Shown here piece after piece: positions 60,616 to 64,000 of a stretch of DNA of 64,000 nucleotides. The number at the start of each line of letters is the position of its first letter. The stretch's first letter is position 1. Position numbers and translations under genes: made by a program. The notes under the pieces were generated by a model that had not been told where the DNA came from, did no database searches, and saw nothing but the letters and a program-made list of their open reading frames with translations. The stretch comes from Sodalinema lacuna_A (GTDB lineage Bacteria; Cyanobacteriota; Cyanobacteriia; Cyanobacteriales; Geitlerinemataceae): NCBI GenBank assembly GCA_900149785.2, contig FSSI02000004.1, positions 94,932 through 158,931 on the forward strand, given 5' to 3'.

Positions 60616-62685
60616 TCAACGCGATCGCCGACGTTTGGGAACCGCCGACATCCCGGCTGTCGAACCCAAGGCTGAGTCAGAGGAGGTCTCATCGTCGAGG
60701 CGGGGAATCGTGAAATGGAAGCGACTACCACGATTTTTTCCCTCCGATTCCGCCCAAACCTGTCCGCCCCAGCGTTGAATGGCTTGACGGCAGATGGCTA
60801 ACCCTAACCCCGTGCCGCCGGTGGTGCGTCGCAGCGCCCCTTCCTCCTGGTAGAAACGCTCAAAAATATCTTCGACTCGGGCCGGTTCAATCCCTCGTCC
60901 CGTGTCCGCCACCGTCACTTTAAGCAAGCGATAGCCCATGGGGGTGGCCCGAACCGTAATCGATCCACCGCTGGGGGTAAACTTGCAGGCATTATCGAGC
61001 AGTTTCCCCAACACCTGCACCAACCATTCTCCATCAGCCTGAACCAAGGGTAAATCCGGGGGAATATCCACCACCAACTCCGGCAACGACTCACCGCCGT
61101 AACGGGCCTTCACCCCGCTCATGGCTAAATCAATACATTCTTGTAACGAGAGCGGTTCTAAATTCCATTCCACCCGTCCACTCTCAAAACGAGAGAGGGT
61201 GAGAAAGTCTTGCACCAGTTCCCGTAGTCGCTCAGCATCAACCAATGCCGTATTGAGCATGACTTTCTGTAACTCTTCTGGCATATCCGGTTCACTGGCC
61301 AGACTTTCGAGGCAAATTTGAATGGTGGACAGGGGCGTTCGCAACTCATGGCCCGTAATGGCAATCAAATTGCTGCGGGTCCGTTCGAGGGCTTCGAGTT
61401 GCTGATTGAGATCTTCGAGGTGAGCGTAGGTTTCGGCTTGAATTAACCCCGTCCCCATCTGAATGGCAATGGTATTGACTAAGGCCACCTCATCATTCGA
61501 CCAATGGTGAGCGCATCCCTGACAGTGGTGTAATTCCAAAATTCCCAGGAGTTTACCCCGATAGAGAATCGGCATCATCAACCAGGCCCCAATCTTCCAG
61601 CGTTGGACCTGTTGGGCTAACCAATCGCGGGCGGTTGGCTGTTCTAAAAGTGAGGCCAAACTCTCCATTCTCGTTTGCTGGGGATGCTCAGTATCTTCGA
61701 GGAAGACCCCCGATTGGCGTTCAATGGCTTCTTGAAACAAGGGGTTATCCAATAACGCCCAAGTTTCCCCGACTAACGATTGAATTCCCGGAGCGGCGTA
61801 TTCATGGACAATGGTGGCGGTGGCGTCGGTTTCCTTACAGCGGTAGACCAAACAACGACAGACATCTAAGACCTCGCCCAACTCTCGCACCGCGACTTTG
61901 AGAATTTCTTGGGGGTCTAGGGATTGGCGAATGGCGGTGGTAATGGAGTTGACTAAGCGCTCTTGTTCTTCCTGGGCGGCGATGGAGCGATAGGCTTTGA
62001 TGAGTTTATACTGGCCGGCTTGTAAATAGGTAATGAGTCGCTCGGCAAAGGGGCCAGGGTTCATCCCTAGGGGTTCTACGGCTGGGGGAATTTGGGGCTT
62101 GGGAGGACGGTCATCAATGCCATAATCGCGACGAGCTTGGGCGACTTTGTCGGCCAGTTCGGGGCGATAGTGCAAAATCCGATTTAGGAGCTGTGCGGCG
62201 ACAAAACGGCTGAGATCATGGTCAAAGCTCCAAATGCCCTCGAACCGTCGCGCTGTGTCAATTTCCAGGTTCGTTTGCCCCAGCCAGCGGGTTTCTCCTT
62301 CGGGCATCTCTCGTTCTTGACAGACGAGACAGGTGCCATAGTTGGGACTGAGAACCACCAGGTTCCATTCTTGGCTCAGGGGTTCGTCACCGTTGAAGGC
62401 GATGGTTTCATAATGGCCCGACTGGTTGGTGAAATCACTTTCTGGGGCGGCCAGAACATAGACTTGCTCGGTGGCTTGGGCGATGCGCTTGTATCGGCTC
62501 GCTTCCATGCGATAGAAGCGCTCTTTTTGGAAGGTGGCGATGACCAGGGGCGAGTTGTCCCCCGCCAAGACCTGATCTTCCATCGCGTGGGAGAGGGCAA
62601 TAAGGGAAGATTTAAAGTATGTTTGCGATCGCAGGTGAGGCTGCGCTTGCAGCAAATCCTCCAAAACGGACGTTTTGACATTCAT
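60616..62685 (-). CDS. DICT-GAF sensor histidine kinase
   Basis: The 689-residue protein has an N-terminal DICT domain (about 15-160, with SLIALSHAMEDQVLAGDNSP and ERFYRMEASRYKRIAQ). This sensor domain is common next to GGDEF/EAL and kinase modules. A linker and a GAF domain follow (about 250-415; LDVCRCLVYRCKETD, LLGILELHHCQGC). The kinase core has HisKA (LIAITGHELRTPLSTIQICL) and an ATPase domain (LLDNACKFTPSG, ADTGRGIE, GGTGLGLAICRQ). No membrane segments are seen, so it is cytosolic. GAF may bind a tetrapyrrole; the two cysteines near HHCQGC could attach a bilin, but that is not proven. No response regulator is adjacent. Confidence 0.93.
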   Translation of the reverse strand: MNVKTSVLEDLLQAQPHLRSQTYFKSSLIALSHAMEDQVLAGDNSPLVIATFQKERFYRMEASRYKRIAQATEQVYVLAAPESDFTNQSGHYETIAFNGDEPLSQEWNLVVLSPNYGTCLVCQEREMPEGETRWLGQTNLEIDTARRFEGIWSFDHDLSRFVAAQLLNRILHYRPELADKVAQARRDYGIDDRPPKPQIPPAVEPLGMNPGPFAERLITYLQAGQYKLIKAYRSIAAQEEQERLVNSITTAIRQSLDPQEILKVAVRELGEVLDVCRCLVYRCKETDATATIVHEYAAPGIQSLVGETWALLDNPLFQEAIERQSGVFLEDTEHPQQTRMESLASLLEQPTARDWLAQQVQRWKIGAWLMMPILYRGKLLGILELHHCQGCAHHWSNDEVALVNTIAIQMGTGLIQAETYAHLEDLNQQLEALERTRSNLIAITGHELRTPLSTIQICLESLASEPDMPEELQKVMLNTALVDAERLRELVQDFLTLSRFESGRVEWNLEPLSLQECIDLAMSGVKARYGGESLPELVVDIPPDLPLVQADGEWLVQVLGKLLDNACKFTPSGGSITVRATPMGYRLLKVTVADTGRGIEPARVEDIFERFYQEEGALRRTTGGTGLGLAICRQAIQRWGGQVWAESEGKNRGSRFHFTIPRLDDETSSDSALGSTAGMSAVPKRRRSR

Positions 62686-62815
62686 GGATGGTGTAACCGT
62701 TTGGCGTGTAGCATCCGCTTGTCGTTATCGGTGAGGGAACAGCGAACTGTGAACAGGAACTCGTGAGGGATCAATTAGGGTAGGGCGTCACGTCAACCTC
62801 TTGCTCGCGTGGAAG

Positions 62816-62866
62816 CCCCGTGTCTTTAGACCGGGGAGGAAACGCAACAGGGGGACTTGAGTCCCC
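62816..62866. mobile_element. Hairpins at the presumed end of the IscB element
   Basis: Two short hairpins lie just downstream of iscB: CCCCG...CGGGG (62816-62836) and GGGGACT-TG-AGTCCCC (62851-62866, perfect 7-bp). Subterminal hairpins of this kind recur at the ends of IS200/IS605-type elements, where TnpA binds. No TnpA gene is in the window. Confidence 0.55.
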
Positions 62867-62875
62867 GTCAATCTT

Positions 62876-64000
62876 TTAAGCATAGGCGTAACCATCCTTT
62901 CTGTGAATGGGTTTGCAGTATTTGTGGCTAATGCCTGCCACCCGTACCGAGGCGGTGGTAATATCAAAACTGCCAGACGCACGGCAGAGAACCCGTCCCA
63001 CGTAGGAACCAATTGTCTTGCCGGCGGTAACCGTGGCGGCCACGATGTCGCCAGTCCGAAAGCCCTTGTGAACCTGAATCCGTGAGCGGTGACGAGTCGG
63101 GAATCCATACTTATCCGTCCCGCACATCNGACGAGTTCCATGCCCCTTCGCTATAATCAGCAACGGCTTTGACGTCATAACTTCGAGTGATTCGACTGGT
63201 CCAACACAGGCAGCATCAAGCCAATGAGCCTTAGGTAGATTGAGCCTCAGTCGATTGAACTTCGTTTGTCCGCCCGTTCCTGTGGTGACTCGAAGTCCTG
63301 TTGCTTTGAGAGCCTTGAACAAGGCCCATCGGGTCGAGTTAACGACCGCCGCATCTTTAAGCGGCGATTTTGCCTGCTTGAGGATGCGACCTAGCAAATC
63401 TGGCTGGCCCGATAAAAAATCCCGAATGTCCCCATTGCCTTTGGCTTGATTGCATGAGTGGCAAGTCAGGGTCAGGTTAGACACCCGGTCAGAGCCACCC
63501 TTAGACCGGGGCTGGATATGCTCAACTTCAAGGGGCACATTTTGAGCGCCACAGTAAGCACAGGTTCGGTCCCACTTCTGCAACAGGTATTCCCTGACTT
63601 CATAGCCTTGTAATTCTCCCTGCTGATACTGAACACCTGATATCTCAGGGTTTTCCATCAATTGCAGGTCGAATCGTACTAGCTCTTGAGTAATCTGGCC
63701 AACTGGGGCAAGTCTGCGGAATCGGTTAACCCAGGTCATCAGAGTATCCACCCGATGCTGCAAGCTCGGAGCTAACCAACCCTTGCTCCGAGTCCGATTC
63801 AAGAACCGAGCCGGCCGATATCGGGTCTTGCGGTTTCGTCGAGAACGTCGCAGTTGACGACGAGACAGCAGTGCTTTTTTAATCGGCTCTCCCCGGTGCT
63901 GCAACTCGGCAGCAAAGATGATTTGATTCCCTTGCTTCAGGGCCATTCCAGAGACTTTAGAGCCTGGGTCTAATTTGAGTTCGAGGGGTTCAGGATTAGC
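62876..64000 (-). CDS. iscB: IscB RNA-guided HNH/RuvC endonuclease, N-terminus cut by window edge
   Basis: About 374 codons are visible; the start lies beyond 64000. RuvC-I is seen in LKLDPGSKVSGMAL (encoded by about 63940-63985), followed by the arginine-rich bridge helix (RRQLRRSRRNRKTRYRPARF). RuvC-II is within ITQELVRFDLQLMENPEISG. The HNH domain is CAYCG ... EVEHIQPRSKGGSDRVSNL ... CHSCNQAKGN, and RuvC-III is HWLDAACVG. The C-terminal domain (RSRIQVHKGFRTGDIVAATV) recognises the target-adjacent motif. IscB, an ancestor of Cas9, uses an omegaRNA normally encoded 5' of the gene, hence outside the window. An N at 63129 makes one codon ambiguous. Confidence 0.93.
   Translation of the reverse strand, partial: ANPEPLELKLDPGSKVSGMALKQGNQIIFAAELQHRGEPIKKALLSRRQLRRSRRNRKTRYRPARFLNRTRSKGWLAPSLQHRVDTLMTWVNRFRRLAPVGQITQELVRFDLQLMENPEISGVQYQQGELQGYEVREYLLQKWDRTCAYCGAQNVPLEVEHIQPRSKGGSDRVSNLTLTCHSCNQAKGNGDIRDFLSGQPDLLGRILKQAKSPLKDAAVVNSTRWALFKALKATGLRVTTGTGGQTKFNRLRLNLPKAHWLDAACVGPVESLEVMTSKPLLIIAKGHGTRXMCGTDKYGFPTRHRSRIQVHKGFRTGDIVAATVTAGKTIGSYVGRVLCRASGSFDITTASVRVAGISHKYCKPIHRKDGYAYA

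Noticed and set aside
62690..62875. omegaRNA of IscB downstream of the gene
   Set aside because: omegaRNA is encoded 5' of iscB, which is beyond 64000 on this strand; the downstream hairpins fit an element end instead.

Overview
This window comes from a draft genome of a cyanobacterium, most likely a filamentous one without heterocysts (Oscillatoriales-like). The GCGATCGC palindrome (HIP1) is scattered through genes and spacers at very high density. The gene content is also cyanobacterial: photosystem I subunit PsaD, the bilin reductase PcyA, the carotene isomerase CrtH, an SLH-type iron-uptake porin, a pentapeptide-repeat protein, and the multicellularity-associated PatD and PatX. Three places carry N: a 115-base run inside a CRISPR array, a single N in a tandem repeat at 57526, and a single N in iscB at 63129.

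Left part (1-11126): an aroE fragment, a CYTH phosphatase, a BrkB-type membrane protein, a membrane GTPase and alaS. Then follows an accessory insert of AT-richer, HIP1-poor genes: a ParA-like ATPase, a protein that looks like two ribbon-helix-helix units, and an Mrr-like nuclease. It abuts an orphan CRISPR array read on the minus strand, whose leader runs up to the stop of the (p)ppGpp synthetase/hydrolase gene.

Middle part (11127-44093): patD and a zinc-ribbon protein, a peptide-type ABC ATPase, patatin, glycosyltransferase, pcyA, patX (a 56-residue secreted peptide precursor ending in HRGSGR) with a strong terminator, crtH, a DUF305 lipoprotein, a PQQ-type propeller, and an RppA/RppB-like two-component pair. 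After these come a JmjC/cupin oxygenase, an ArsR repressor, two unusual glycosyltransferases, a rhomboid protease, a pseudouridine synthase, porin, bioB, a PIN toxin-antitoxin pair, a WD40 protein and an M20 amidohydrolase.

Right part (44090-64000): a minus-strand signalling operon (DUF427, hybrid kinase, REC-GGDEF-EAL, REC-kinase), NUDIX, a glycine-rich secreted protein, a permuted papain-like hydrolase, secA, MAPEG, trpE, psaD, a DICT-GAF kinase, and an IscB RNA-guided nuclease cut by the window edge.

Repeats are prominent. Seven arrays of pyrimidine-rich heptamers (CTTGCCT / TGTTCCC) each lie just 5' of a gene and read in its sense direction. A small inverted-repeat element (MITE) with 8-bp target duplications occurs at 25844-25999 and 40305-40435, with remnants near 57442 and 58107. 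The copy at 40305 has landed in the PIN toxin gene and replaced its C-terminus. The strongest leads are the ParA/RHH/Mrr cassette beside the CRISPR array, the MITE-interrupted toxin, patX, and the polarity of the heptamer arrays.
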